DNA from: Candidatus Poribacteria bacterium
GTDB lineage: Bacteria > Poribacteria > WGA-4E > WGA-3G
Direction of reading: 5' to 3'
Length of the DNA stretch: 64,000 bases
Assembly: GCA_022827625.1 (NCBI GenBank)
Contig: JAJEIE010000019.1
Span: 310,001 to 374,000, forward strand
How positions within the stretch are numbered: the first letter of the stretch is position 1; the number at the start of each line of letters is the position of its first letter. Position numbers and translations under genes: made by a program. Positions 1-7,826 of the stretch are shown here, in pieces. The notes under the pieces are model-generated. The model saw only the letters and a list, made by a program, of their open reading frames with translations. It ran no database searches and was not told where the DNA came from.

Positions 1-783
1 TAGTACATCATCCGCCCCGAGTTCACGTGCCAACCGCTGTTGGTGCGGATATTTGGCGAAGATAATGATGCGATTCCGCTGTCCGAGCACCCGCAACGCA
101 GCAACAGTAAGCAAACCCATCGTGCCGCCGCCAATCACGCAGATTGAAGAGTCGGGATTACAAATCCCTCCTACCGGATGCCGTGCTTTCAAAACACCGT
201 GTAACGCACACGCAAACGGTTCGAGTAACACAGCCGCTTCGTCCGAAATACCGTCAGGAACGAGATGGAGTTGCGATGGATGCGCAAGCACGTATCGGCT
301 CCACCCGCCGCCTGTATCGCGACAATAACCGGTCTGGATGCCCTCTGAAATATCGCCGCTTGTGATATTTTCACAGTTGGCGAAACGGAAATTTCGGCAC
401 TGATGACACGCTGGTGAAATCCCTCGAACCTTACACGACAAGGCAGGTTCAATGACCACACGCGCACCAACGCCGAAGCCATCCACTGCGTCACCGATTT
501 CCGCGATGTCGCCTACGATTTCATGCCCTAACACAAAAGGTGTTGACGTGAACGGCGAAAAATAAGGACTCCCTTTCGCAGTGATTGTCGCCAAATCGGA
601 GCCGCAGATACCGCTGAGGCGGGTCTCGACTTTAACCCATTCAGGTGTTGGCAGTTGCGGCTCCGGTATATCAACGAGACGCGTACAGGAAAATGGCGAC
701 GTATAAAGGCTCCGCCACCGTTTTCCAAGGTAGCGCATCGCAAGATAACGTGGGATACTTTTGGTATATTGGACGGCTTCCAC
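1..783 (-). CDS. Zinc-dependent alcohol dehydrogenase-like oxidoreductase (3' end outside window)
   Basis: Medium-chain Zn-ADH of the threonine/butanediol dehydrogenase type (COG1063-like); about 261 residues are visible and the C-terminus lies beyond position 1. The catalytic zinc region reads SGICGSD and LGHE. The structural zinc lobe has four cysteines spaced C-x8-C-x2-C-x7-C. The Rossmann glycines read CVIGGGTMG. I chose GTG at 783 (MEAVQYTKSIPRY) because family members carry a short leader before the LGKR segment, and an in-frame TAG lies four codons upstream; ATG at 738 is the alternative. It follows the Uma2 gene by 18 bp on the same strand, so it may be cotranscribed. Oddity: a copy of the genome's palindromic repeat is read in frame just before the Rossmann motif (151-174). 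Substrate cannot be inferred. Confidence 0.85.
   Translation of the reverse strand, partial: MEAVQYTKSIPRYLAMRYLGKRWRSLYTSPFSCTRLVDIPEPQLPTPEWVKVETRLSGICGSDLATITAKGSPYFSPFTSTPFVLGHEIVGDIAEIGDAVDGFGVGARVVIEPALSCKVRGISPACHQCRNFRFANCENITSGDISEGIQTGYCRDTGGGWSRYVLAHPSQLHLVPDGISDEAAVLLEPFACALHGVLKARHPVGGICNPDSSICVIGGGTMGLLTVAALRVLGQRNRIIIFAKYPHQQRLARELGADDVL
151..174 (-). repeat. Palindromic repeat copy inside the alcohol dehydrogenase reading frame
   Basis: On the minus strand this is a copy of the dispersed repeat (GTAGGAGGG, then the palindrome GGGATTTGTAATCCC, then GAC). It is translated in frame as VGGICNPDS, between the helix ending LKARHP and the Rossmann strand CVIGGG. Other copies of this repeat in the window are intergenic. 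Confidence 0.85.
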
Positions 784-801
784 TGTGTTGTACTAATGTC
801 C

Positions 802-1386
802 CTAATGATCACTGTCAAATTTGACACGTCTATAGATATGCTGCAAAGGCAGCTCACACCCAATAGACACAAGCGGCACCACATCCACAAGTGCCCGAAA
901 TTCTGTTGGTATCCACTCAGGTTCTTGGCGACGATATTGCACCACCTGTACGTTCTCTTGTGAAATCAGAATATATTCCTGCAAAGTGTCAATCTGGCGA
1001 TAATGCGTGAATTTTTCCTCTCTGTCATACGTTTCAGTGGAGGACGAAAGGACCTCTACGATGAGTGTTGGATTCAGGAGCATGTCAAAAGTATTATCCG
1101 CAGCGCGCGGTTCCCCGCAAACAACGACAATATCCGGGTAAAAGTAGGATCCTGTTCGGCTAACTTTTACACGCAGATCACCCGTAGCAGCAACTTGACA
1201 GTTACCATCCATCAATTCGTTGTTCAGATGGGTTGCTGTGTCTAACGTGATGAAGTTATGCGCGAAACTGGCACCCGCCATCGCGATTATCTCTCCATTC
1301 ACATATTCGCTTTTTCTTGTCGCCTTACGTTCCAATTCAAGGTATGCTTCAGGTGTCAAGTAAGTGGGTGCTGCCATAGCTGCCAT
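802..1386 (-). CDS. Uma2 family (DUF820) restriction-endonuclease-fold protein
   Basis: 194-residue protein of the Uma2/DUF820 family, which has a PD-(D/E)xK nuclease fold and is usually orphan and of unknown role. Visible family marks: N-terminal TPEAYLELER, then YVNGEI, the acidic strand YPDIVVVCG (residues ~85-93) and IVEVLSSST (~108-116), which supply the presumed metal-binding residues. Start ATG at 1386 has a GGAGG box about 8 bases upstream. The full family length suggests an intact gene. It lies upstream of the alcohol dehydrogenase on the same strand, with no obvious functional link. Confidence 0.88.
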   Translation of the reverse strand: MAAMAAPTYLTPEAYLELERKATRKSEYVNGEIIAMAGASFAHNFITLDTATHLNNELMDGNCQVAATGDLRVKVSRTGSYFYPDIVVVCGEPRAADNTFDMLLNPTLIVEVLSSSTETYDREEKFTHYRQIDTLQEYILISQENVQVVQYRRQEPEWIPTEFRALVDVVPLVSIGCELPLQHIYRRVKFDSDH

Positions 1387-1425
1387 TTAACTGCCTCCTT
1401 CTCCCATATTTTCGTCTAAACCAGA

Positions 1426-1447
1426 GGCGGGACGAGGAAATCCCGCC
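1426..1447 (-). terminator. Hairpin downstream of sat
   Basis: GGCGGGA and TCCCGCC form a 7-bp stem with an 8-base loop, 14 bp past the sat stop codon and before the Uma2 gene. No strong U-tract follows, so it could be a weak terminator or simply a palindromic repeat. Confidence 0.4.
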
Positions 1448-1461
1448 TTCAGACAGTTCAC

Positions 1462-2658
1462 TTACGCACTCGCCTCAGTCTGGTAGTATTCCATAAGAAT
1501 CTCCGCGACTTCAGGACGCGCAATCTCCGGGGGCAACGGCTCACCCGCAGCGAGAATCTCACGCTGTCTCGTGCCAGAGACGTTAAAATAATCATCGCCA
1601 TCGTGCGGGCAGTCGCGCATCATCACAATCTCATTACACTTTTTACACCAGACCGTGAAATCACCGCGGAAAATCCCGATCTCCAAAGCACCTTCAGGAA
1701 CTGTATCGAAAACCTCTTGCGCTTCAAACGGTCCGTAGTAGTCGCCAGCACCCGCATGATCCCGTCCGACAATGAAGTGCGACGCACCACAATTCTGACG
1801 GAAAACAGCGTGTAGGAGTGCCTCCCGCGGTCCTGCGTAGAGCATATCGAATCCGTAACCCGTGATAGAGACAGTATTTTCGGGGAAATAGTGTTGCACC
1901 ATCGCACGGATAGACGCATCGCGAACGGCAGCGGGAATGTCACCGGGTTTGAGTTTGCCCAAAAGCATGTGGATCAGAACCCCATCGGCGTTGACTTCTC
2001 TTTGCGCGATTTTACAGAGTTCCTCATGGGCGCGGTGCATCGGGTTACGCGTCTGGAAAGCGACGACTGTGTTCCATCCGCGCGCTGCGATGTCTTCACG
2101 AATCTCAACGGCTGTACGGAACGTGTCGGGGAAGTCCTCGCGGAAGTAGGAGTAGTTCAGCACTTCGATTGGACCAGAGAGAACCTTGTCGCCGACATCC
2201 GCGAAAGCCGGGACACCGGGGTGTTCTGGATCGGTGGTTCCGAAGGTCTTTTCGATGAGAAGTTGTTTCTGTTCTGCTGAGAGTGTCTCGATTGCCGAAA
2301 CCTTCATAACTGCGAGTGGTGGGTTGCCTTCAACGTTCGGATCGCGTAGCGCAATGCGATCAGCGTTCTTCACGGCATCCGTGAGTTGTTCCGAGGGAAC
2401 GATGTTCAGGATCGGAACGGGCCAGAAAAGTCCGCTCGGCAGTTTCATATCTGCAGCAACGCTGGTCGCTTCAGCGACGTTCATATAGCCCGTCAGCGGT
2501 GTGAAGTAGCCTGACGCCAGCATAACGGCTGATGCAGCAGCACCTGAAGAGATCAGGACAGACGGAAGGTGTTCCGCTTCTTTCGTCAGCTCGGCGCGTT
2601 CTACATCATCCGAAACGTACAGCGGTGTTAAGGTTTCGGCTCCATGTGGTTTAATCAT
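1462..2658 (-). CDS. sat: Sulfate adenylyltransferase (ATP sulfurylase)
   Basis: Converts ATP and sulfate to adenosine 5'-phosphosulfate in the cytoplasm. 398 residues, the usual length for the homo-oligomeric Sat family that lacks a kinase domain. Visible signatures: QTRNPMHRAHE (nucleotide-binding HxxH-type motif), GRDHAGAGDYYG, and a C-terminal zinc-type cluster CKKC...CPH followed by SGTRQREIL. Start ATG at 2658 has AAGGAG upstream. No APS kinase, APS reductase or sulfate permease lies beside it. A cysteine synthase sits about 15 kb away, so assimilation is plausible but the route is not shown here. Confidence 0.95.
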   Translation of the reverse strand: MIKPHGAETLTPLYVSDDVERAELTKEAEHLPSVLISSGAAASAVMLASGYFTPLTGYMNVAEATSVAADMKLPSGLFWPVPILNIVPSEQLTDAVKNADRIALRDPNVEGNPPLAVMKVSAIETLSAEQKQLLIEKTFGTTDPEHPGVPAFADVGDKVLSGPIEVLNYSYFREDFPDTFRTAVEIREDIAARGWNTVVAFQTRNPMHRAHEELCKIAQREVNADGVLIHMLLGKLKPGDIPAAVRDASIRAMVQHYFPENTVSITGYGFDMLYAGPREALLHAVFRQNCGASHFIVGRDHAGAGDYYGPFEAQEVFDTVPEGALEIGIFRGDFTVWCKKCNEIVMMRDCPHDGDDYFNVSGTRQREILAAGEPLPPEIARPEVAEILMEYYQTEASA

Positions 2659-2729
2659 TTAGTTCTCCTTTGTCCCGTTGTGGGAGATAAATCTTATCAG
2701 TAAGTACTCGGATTTGCTTAAATTATGCA

Positions 2730-4838
2730 TTATTTTGGTTGGACCTGTTCGATAGTACTACCGTTCCAAATCCAAAAATGGTCTCTCCTACCCCATTCAC
2801 CTTCATGACGTACCCGGTCTTTCGGTGTGAAAATGACTTGGGTGAGGTATCCGTCCGTAACTTCCACAGTATAGGTGTGGTGTAGTGCTGCGTCGCCATC
2901 TGTTAGGACCAAATCTTTGATAACAGGGGTACCATTTGCCAATAGATTGATTGTATGCGTCGCATTTATTGCCGCCATAAATGTGTTGGTCACGCGATAG
3001 GTACCGTTGCGTAGATCAAGCTTGAACGCCGCGTCCCTTTGACTCCAAACGGCATCATGAGAAACCGGTTCCTGCCGCCTACCGTCTCGGTAAGCCTCAT
3101 AAGGCGGGCGCGTCCGCCATCCGAATTTACCGCTCTCGTATTCCGTGTTGGGACCGATAGCGTGGTGGTCAGGGGCAGTTTCACTGGGTCTGCTATTGTG
3201 GTGTTGCATATCAAAACGGATTATCAAATTGCCTTCGTCCGTCTCGTCCCACAAATCCAGCATCGGGCCCGGGGCGCGTTTTTTCCTATAGAGTTGGAGA
3301 TGTTTCGTTTCGTAAATAATTTCATGATCTGCCGTGTATGCCCGAAATTCAGCAGTATCCGGTGGATACCATGCAAGAACATAGTCTACGGGTGCTTTCA
3401 GGTACCACGCGTCGATATAATCATCCGGCGCGTTTTCCTCGTCGCGATTTATCGGGAAGTAGTTGAAAGCGGCTTCGTAATTTGCCAAATGTGCCACGTC
3501 GTCTGCGTATACGCCATAGAGTGCCATGTGGTGCGCAAACGGTGTGACGTACTCAATCCTTCCTAACGCATCAGATTTGTGCCAATCCTCACTCCGAATT
3601 TGGTACGTTGTATGCGGTTCGATAAGATGTGTTCCCGATACCACTTCTGAAATCTCTGGCGCGATGCGGGCATGGTCATAGGCAGTCCTACCAAAGTGGA
3701 TTAAACTGAAGACGATAAGACAGGCTGCGATAGCATAACGAAATTGTTTGCCCATATCTGGAATGAACCACGCTGCCATCATCAGCAGAATGTAGAGATG
3801 AATTCTGTCGTTAATCCAACCTCCAGGACCATAACTCCACGGTGCCCTGATGAACATATACGTGAACAAGATCGCAATTAGTAGAAAGACATCAGTCTGT
3901 TTCACCCACTGTTTACGTTGAATTCGATAACCGATAGAGACAAGTAATGCTATACCTAACACACCGAGGACACAATAGTGCACCGGAAGATGCCAGTCGG
4001 TAAAGTAGACGATCGACTTGATTCCCAAAAAGTATTCCCAAACCCATTCCGCGCCGCGGTGGTTGCCTTGTTGGTGCTGTTTTACACTCTGTAGGTAATA
4101 ATCTACCAGCACAAAATACATCGGCACCATATAAAGAAAGAAGCGAAATACGGGTTTGAGGCTAACGACAAACTTTTGCAGCAGTGCGGTAAAACCTTCG
4201 CGGCGCGTTCGCCACGCTGCGGCTATCGCCGGTGCCCCCCACAAACAACCGCCTGCCACAGAGATACCCAACACGACCAGTCCGTATGAAGCAATATGTG
4301 ATAGATAGGTCACCAGTAGCAACACATAAAGCCAAACCAAGTATCTTACCTGCATGTCGTCTTTGTGTTTCCACCAGAACCCGAAGCTAAAAAAGAAAAA
4401 CGAGATGCTCAGTTGGAAGTTGTAGAATCCCATATAGAGGAGATAGTTATAAGCAAATGGGAAACCGAGCCAAGCATACACATACTGTCCTTCCCGACCT
4501 TTGTTGACAGCATTGAGGAAGTAGAAGAAAGCGAACGGGACCATGCCAATCGCAATCGTTAGAAAAACCTTCTCCGAGATGACGGGTGGGAATACGTAGA
4601 GGAACGCCGCCAGCATGATGTGGGACAGCCAGTTCGGGAAGACCGTGATGTTCAACTCCCACGCATCCCGCAATGTATAATTTTCGTGTTTGCCATATTC
4701 TTTTAACACCAAACCGTTATAGATATGGCTCGCACCGTCTTGAGAGGGAAAATACGCAAAGATCCAGAGCGGTAAGATATGTAGAACCAACAACACTACA
4801 AATATATGTTTCCATGACAAATTTCGCCAGTTAAACAT
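2730..4838 (-). CDS. Large multi-pass membrane protein, possibly GT-C glycosyltransferase-like
   Basis: 702 residues from the chosen ATG at 4838. The N-terminal ~430 residues hold about ten to twelve hydrophobic segments; the C-terminal ~270 residues are soluble and presumably extracytoplasmic. The first loop after TM1 has FPSQDGASHIYNG, with an acidic residue where GT-C (PMT/ArnT-type) glycosyltransferases carry a catalytic Asp; this is only a suggestion. The frame stays open upstream to 4883, but those 15 extra codons (MSGFGNPSYRRIGEN) are simply the palindromic repeat at 4856-4881 translated, so the downstream ATG with GGGGA before it is preferred. Family not firmly recognised. Confidence 0.7.
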   Translation of the reverse strand: MFNWRNLSWKHIFVVLLVLHILPLWIFAYFPSQDGASHIYNGLVLKEYGKHENYTLRDAWELNITVFPNWLSHIMLAAFLYVFPPVISEKVFLTIAIGMVPFAFFYFLNAVNKGREGQYVYAWLGFPFAYNYLLYMGFYNFQLSISFFFFSFGFWWKHKDDMQVRYLVWLYVLLLVTYLSHIASYGLVVLGISVAGGCLWGAPAIAAAWRTRREGFTALLQKFVVSLKPVFRFFLYMVPMYFVLVDYYLQSVKQHQQGNHRGAEWVWEYFLGIKSIVYFTDWHLPVHYCVLGVLGIALLVSIGYRIQRKQWVKQTDVFLLIAILFTYMFIRAPWSYGPGGWINDRIHLYILLMMAAWFIPDMGKQFRYAIAACLIVFSLIHFGRTAYDHARIAPEISEVVSGTHLIEPHTTYQIRSEDWHKSDALGRIEYVTPFAHHMALYGVYADDVAHLANYEAAFNYFPINRDEENAPDDYIDAWYLKAPVDYVLAWYPPDTAEFRAYTADHEIIYETKHLQLYRKKRAPGPMLDLWDETDEGNLIIRFDMQHHNSRPSETAPDHHAIGPNTEYESGKFGWRTRPPYEAYRDGRRQEPVSHDAVWSQRDAAFKLDLRNGTYRVTNTFMAAINATHTINLLANGTPVIKDLVLTDGDAALHHTYTVEVTDGYLTQVIFTPKDRVRHEGEWGRRDHFWIWNGSTIEQVQPK

Positions 4839-4855
4839 ATTTTCCCCAATCCTTC

Positions 4856-4881
4856 TGTAGGAGGGATTTCCGAATCCCGAC
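4856..4881 (+). repeat. Dispersed palindromic repeat copy
   Basis: TGTAGGAGGG plus palindrome and GAC, in the 5' region of the 702-aa membrane protein gene. It creates a misleading upstream start in that frame. Confidence 0.85.
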
Positions 4882-4940
4882 ATCTACGACAAATTGCGTC
4901 AATTGAACATATCTTCCCTCCGATACGGGGAAGTTGCTAC

Positions 4941-5609
4941 CTAAGTTGGTCGGTTATCTTTATAGTAGAGACAGTGGTGCGTCAAGGGACACCGTTCACA
5001 CAACGGCTTTCGGGCATCACAGATTTGTCTGCCAAAGTAAATCAGGTTCATGTGGAACGGATACGCCTTTCCTTCTGGCACTATCGGTGGCAACACTTGA
5101 TGCGCCTTTTCCGCACTACAATTCGATGGAATTAAGCCAAGGCGTTTGGAGATTCGCAAGATGTGTGTATCAACAGGAAAAACCTCCCTACCACACGCGA
5201 AAGAGAGTGTGACACAGGCGGTTTTGATACCGATCCCTTTGTGTTGACACAGGAGTTCTAATGCCGCCTCGGTTTCCATATCGTGGATAAACTCCAGTGA
5301 GAGTTCACCCCGTTCTGTTTTGAGCCACGAAAGGAAGTTTTTGATGGTCCGACTCTTCTGATTGCCCAATCCGGCAAGTCTGATGGCTACCGCTATCGCC
5401 TTAACATCTGCCTGCAAGACAGCTTCCCACGTTGGAAATCGGTCTTTCAGTTCGGCATATCCTCTATCTCGATTAACGTCGGTCGTATTTTGTGACAGGA
5501 TCGTTAAGATGAGGCATTCTAAGACATCTCCTGCACCGTCGCGGGTCGGGACACCGAGTAACCCTTCCAGTGTATCTGATATGAATTCTGCCTTCTCTTT
5601 GAGTTCCAA
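4941..5609 (-). CDS. nth: Endonuclease III (DNA glycosylase/AP lyase)
   Basis: 222-residue HhH-GPD glycosylase that removes oxidised pyrimidines and cleaves the abasic site in base-excision repair. The helix-hairpin-helix reads HKGIGIKTACVTL with the catalytic lysine; VDTHILRISKRLG carries the catalytic aspartate. The C-terminal 4Fe-4S cluster cysteines have the exact C-x6-C-x2-C-x5-C spacing. Start is TTG at 5609 with GGAA about 10 bases upstream; no better start is in frame. A TATAAT-like box lies about 35 bases upstream. Palindromic repeats flank the gene. Confidence 0.93.
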   Translation of the reverse strand: MELKEKAEFISDTLEGLLGVPTRDGAGDVLECLILTILSQNTTDVNRDRGYAELKDRFPTWEAVLQADVKAIAVAIRLAGLGNQKSRTIKNFLSWLKTERGELSLEFIHDMETEAALELLCQHKGIGIKTACVTLSFACGREVFPVDTHILRISKRLGLIPSNCSAEKAHQVLPPIVPEGKAYPFHMNLIYFGRQICDARKPLCERCPLTHHCLYYKDNRPT

Positions 5610-5703
5610 TGCTTCGTTCCGAATATTGTGTTTTAAATATTATACCACAAATAGAAAAAATAACAACGCCTTTTGTATATTTACCAAAGACGTTAACTTC
5701 TTC

Positions 5704-5767
5704 TGTAGGAGGGATTTCCAAATCCCGACCCACCGCTTTTCTGTAGGAGGGATTTCCGAATCCCGAC
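5704..5767 (+). repeat. Two dispersed palindromic repeat copies
   Basis: Copies at 5704-5729 and 5742-5767, separated by 12 bp, upstream of nth. They are followed by a GACTGCTGACCGCCAGCAG-type segment that recurs in variant form near 37310. Confidence 0.85.
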
Positions 5768-5807
5768 TCCTAATAGTTAACCACTGACTGCTGACCGCCA
5801 GCAGCCA

Positions 5808-7694
5808 CTAAAACAGGAAGCGATACATCGGTTGATCGAGGGCAATCGCTAACAAGCTCCAGAACGAACCAATCACAAACTCACCCAGCACAATTCCAAG
5901 GAAAAACGGGACAGCCTTCCGATGTAAACGGATACCGCCATATTTTAGCACGAGCCACTTGAGCAGCCATCCCACAAAAATGGAACCAATCATTGGGTTA
6001 ATCGCCCAACTCCCGGAGATCGCATAGCCGACAGGGTGTAAGTTCCACCAGAGGAATCGCATCCGCATCGCTGCAAGCAGCAGCGTCAAGCCGAACCCGA
6101 ACGTCGCAAAACTGATGGCTGGTACATCTGGCGGTGCTGTGTAGGTAAGCCAGGTTTCTAATCGGTTAAAAGATTCTCTACCGAACCCGGCGACACCGCC
6201 CTCTGCATAGTACATGGACAGATACGCCCAGAATGACCCAATCGCACCTAACGCCGAAGCCAACATCATGAGTGCCGCGAACCGGCGTATTGGAATGTTA
6301 GCACCGTCTGCTAATTTAAAACCTTCAAGTTGATGCGGCATGGCATGTGAACGGTGCGCACGGTTCAGGCAATAGAGATAGGCGAATCCTGTTAGATTCA
6401 CTGCACCGAGACGACGGATACCTAACAGACGCGGCAACATTTCATCAGGTCCGATGAAGTGCAGGTCGTGGACAGGTGAACCGAGTTCAGCACGCAATCG
6501 CGTAATCGCTATCGCAATGGCGAACCAGATGGCGAAATAGACAATAATTATCCAAAAACTCATCCCCATCTTCAAGCAGAAGCCGATGATGAATCCTATA
6601 CCAACGAGAAATCCGATAACAGCCAATCGGTATGAAACCGGTTCGTCTTTTTTCGGGGATATGAGCTGCTGTGCGACCCCCTTCAAATAACGACGGCTCA
6701 TCCAAATGGCGACAACGCATAGCCCTAAATACGCGCCGTGTGATTGCTCTGCTTCGTAAGGGAAACGTGGCAACCCGCGCCACCCTGCAATGACACCTAA
6801 CAGACGCTCCGCCCGCCAGATGAGCCAGAATGCCCAACAGGAGAAAGAGAGGTCCAAGGGTATGAAGAACGAAAGCCCTACACCGAACGGAAAAACACCC
6901 AGAGGACTCCAGCCTATCCCGTTCCACGGGCGTTCTGTAAAAATCTGTCGCAAATCATACAGTTTTCCCCCGAGGCTCGGAACAGCAGGAAACAAGAAGT
7001 TTAATCCGTTAATAATGTCGATGACAACACCGATCGAAAGCCCAAGCCACATCCAGGGTGAACTGAAGAATCTACGGCTCCGTGTGGTCATCTCAAAAGG
7101 GAGTTGGATAATTGGATAACTGAGGCGTTCCGATTCGACCCACTGCTTCCGAAAAATGAGGCTCAAGCAGAGCATCACAAGATGGACAGCGACTAAGAAA
7201 AGCGTCCACCAGATAATAGCGGGCAACCACGCCAGTAAGTAACGCGATTCGTAGATACTCTCAAATCCGGTGTAATATCCTTCCAGGGCGTATCTCTCAC
7301 TGACGGTTAGCCACTGGGGGATGTGCAGATGAAACAGGTTTGCCCAGTCGTTCTCCGGTGTCGCAAACCAATGTGCATGCCCAATCAGAGGCATCAAAAC
7401 GAGGAACCTATCGACACCTGCGAGTCCGGCGCCCACTGAAATACAGGTATAGATGACCAGCAATTCGGCGCGGTTCAGCATGAGGACGTGATGCAGCCGA
7501 CGCAAAAGCACACCAATGCCTAATAGGATTAAGATGGTGATAACGGCATTATAAAAGAGCGACACCTGCGTCGGACTCCCACCGCCACGCATGATAGAGA
7601 CAGATACCCACCAACAGTTGATAGGCACTAACACGCAGATGAGAAAAATAGTGAATGGTCGAATTCTGAGCGTTTGGGTAGGAACAGTGTTCAC
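5808..7694 (-). CDS. Multi-pass membrane protein, DUF6785-like
   Basis: 628 residues with about 14 hydrophobic segments throughout and no large soluble domain. The N-terminal region (RAELLVIYTCISVGAGLAG) and overall layout resemble the DUF6785/DUF6784 membrane proteins common in Planctomycetes- and Poribacteria-type genomes; I recall the family but could not search. A transport role is likely, substrate unknown. The start ATG at 7694 has a weak AAAG upstream; the divergent gene at 7827 shares the intergenic region. No neighbouring gene suggests a substrate. Confidence 0.7.
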   Translation of the reverse strand: MNTVPTQTLRIRPFTIFLICVLVPINCWWVSVSIMRGGGSPTQVSLFYNAVITILILLGIGVLLRRLHHVLMLNRAELLVIYTCISVGAGLAGVDRFLVLMPLIGHAHWFATPENDWANLFHLHIPQWLTVSERYALEGYYTGFESIYESRYLLAWLPAIIWWTLFLVAVHLVMLCLSLIFRKQWVESERLSYPIIQLPFEMTTRSRRFFSSPWMWLGLSIGVVIDIINGLNFLFPAVPSLGGKLYDLRQIFTERPWNGIGWSPLGVFPFGVGLSFFIPLDLSFSCWAFWLIWRAERLLGVIAGWRGLPRFPYEAEQSHGAYLGLCVVAIWMSRRYLKGVAQQLISPKKDEPVSYRLAVIGFLVGIGFIIGFCLKMGMSFWIIIVYFAIWFAIAIAITRLRAELGSPVHDLHFIGPDEMLPRLLGIRRLGAVNLTGFAYLYCLNRAHRSHAMPHQLEGFKLADGANIPIRRFAALMMLASALGAIGSFWAYLSMYYAEGGVAGFGRESFNRLETWLTYTAPPDVPAISFATFGFGLTLLLAAMRMRFLWWNLHPVGYAISGSWAINPMIGSIFVGWLLKWLVLKYGGIRLHRKAVPFFLGIVLGEFVIGSFWSLLAIALDQPMYRFLF

Positions 7695-7779
7695 CTTCTT
7701 TCGAGAGATAACACTAATATTCTACATCATTTTTCTCCTGTTGGCAACAAATTTTACGGATAACTAACAACTATTTCGA

Positions 7780-7808
7780 TTGTTTACTCAGAAAAGATAT
7801 GCTATAAT
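7780..7808 (+). promoter_or_regulatory. Sigma-70-type promoter for the DUF3352-like gene
   Basis: TTGTTT, 17-bp spacer, TGC-TATAAT (extended -10). Predicted start of transcription near 7815. Confidence 0.65.
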
Positions 7809-7826
7809 CAAATAATAATTACAAAG

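Noticed and set aside
3039-3566. Long plus-strand frame opposite the 702-aa membrane protein
   Set aside because: It has no domain, RBS or promoter, and the minus-strand protein in that region is continuous.
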